Both the position numbers and the translations under genes were made by a program. Below, in pieces: positions 59,588 to 60,000 of a stretch of DNA of 60,000 nucleotides (the stretch's first letter is position 1; every line of letters starts with the position of its first letter). Source of the DNA: Tubulanus polymorphus (lineage: Eukaryota; Nemertea; Palaeonemertea; Tubulaniformes; Tubulanidae). Where the stretch lies: contig NC_134027.1 in NCBI RefSeq assembly GCF_964204645.1, positions 15,676,485 through 15,736,484 of the forward strand, in the 5' to 3' direction. The notes below the pieces were generated by a model. The model did not search any database. It was not told where the DNA came from and saw only the letters and a program-made list of their open reading frames with translations.

Positions 59588-60000
59588 CATGTAATAATCC
59601 TTTTCATAATCTCATTCTCTTTTGACTCTTCTCTTTTTAGATTTCAAGTATTCATCTAAATTACAACCATAAGCAACTGTGTGTATACCATCATCGAGAA
59701 TATATCTTTTATCATCGAAAGGATTCAAACTTATCTTATCTATCTCTTCAATAAACATTTCATGATCTTCTGATCTTAAAACATTTCATCTTATGTTTTC
59801 TAACTTCTTCATTAAATATACAATTGATGTAATCTTTGAAATGAATATTCTTTTTCACTTCGCTTTTGGTAATTCCTTTCAATTTCTTTGATTCATGAGT
59901 TTTAGTTTTATATGAATACATTTTAGATCGAATTTCAATGAACTCTATCATTTCTTCACCTCCTAATTCATCCTTTAACTTCCCTGGCACCTTTTTATTA
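59588..60000 (-). pseudogene. C-terminal part of PolB, copy C, continues beyond window
   Basis: 59990-59760 reads PGKLKDELGGEEMIEFIEIR and KKNIHFKDYINCIFNEEVRK, aligned to the last 135 residues of copy B PolB; frames change near 59780 and again near the C-terminus (LDEYLKSKK). Motif C would lie beyond 60000, so whether this copy carries the intein is not visible here. Confidence 0.85.

Overview
This 60 kb window looks like repeat-rich nuclear DNA of an animal, most likely a marine invertebrate; no conserved host gene is visible. Nearly everything is mobile or viral in origin: a BEL/Pao remnant, a nearly intact Gmr1-type Ty3/gypsy retrotransposon, a LINE with a 2A-like motif, a chromodomain gypsy element with an env-like gene, several TIR DNA transposons or MITEs, a very long inverted repeat, and at least three very AT-rich copies or pieces of a Polinton-like (Maverick/adinto-like) DNA virus. 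The species cannot be read from the sequence.

Layout. 1-5020: decayed Polinton-like copy A (minus strand) with minor-capsid-like and PolB pseudogenes and two foreign plus-strand ORFs between them. Its PolB carries a full-length LAGLIDADG intein (2695-3759) exactly inside the YFD/TDS catalytic motif. 5094-7666: BEL/Pao integrase end plus probable 3' LTR. 8498-13728: Gmr1-like element with 249-bp LTRs that differ at one base. 14779-15304: gag-like fragment. 15303-18740 and 40262-45420: two arms of a roughly 3.4 kb inverted repeat. 20620-36950: LINE, split by Polinton-like copy B. 22375-35456: copy B, nearly complete, with a 136-bp TIR, PolB, OB-fold-like, penton-like, several small membrane proteins, MCP-like, zinc-finger and packaging ATPase genes, ending in a palindromic junction followed by a second partial left end. 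37132-39505 and 43838-45150: two non-autonomous TIR elements. 45385-47297: gypsy integrase, chromodomain and env-like remnants (minus). 48584-52635: a third type of Polinton-like fragment holding the integrase, interrupted by two MITEs. 53036-60000: decayed copy C (minus), collinear with copy B and running off the window.

How the genes fit together. Copy B encodes the set expected of a protein-primed, double-jelly-roll DNA virus that can live as a transposon: replication (PolB, OB-fold protein), capsid (MCP-like and penton-like), packaging ATPase and several membrane-anchored virion-like proteins. Its genes are packed head to tail with 0-30 nt gaps and carry two recurrent start signals: a T-run followed by TAAATAAATG for most genes, and a distinct AT-rich block ending TATTAAAATGG in front of PolB and the OB-fold gene, which suggests late and early promoter classes. 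Copy B lacks a recognisable integrase; a Maverick-type integrase is present only in the 49-50.5 kb fragment.

The most unusual item is the intein in copy A: all splicing blocks and both LAGLIDADG motifs are readable, it is interrupted by a single stop, and copy B in the same window has the matching intein-free site.
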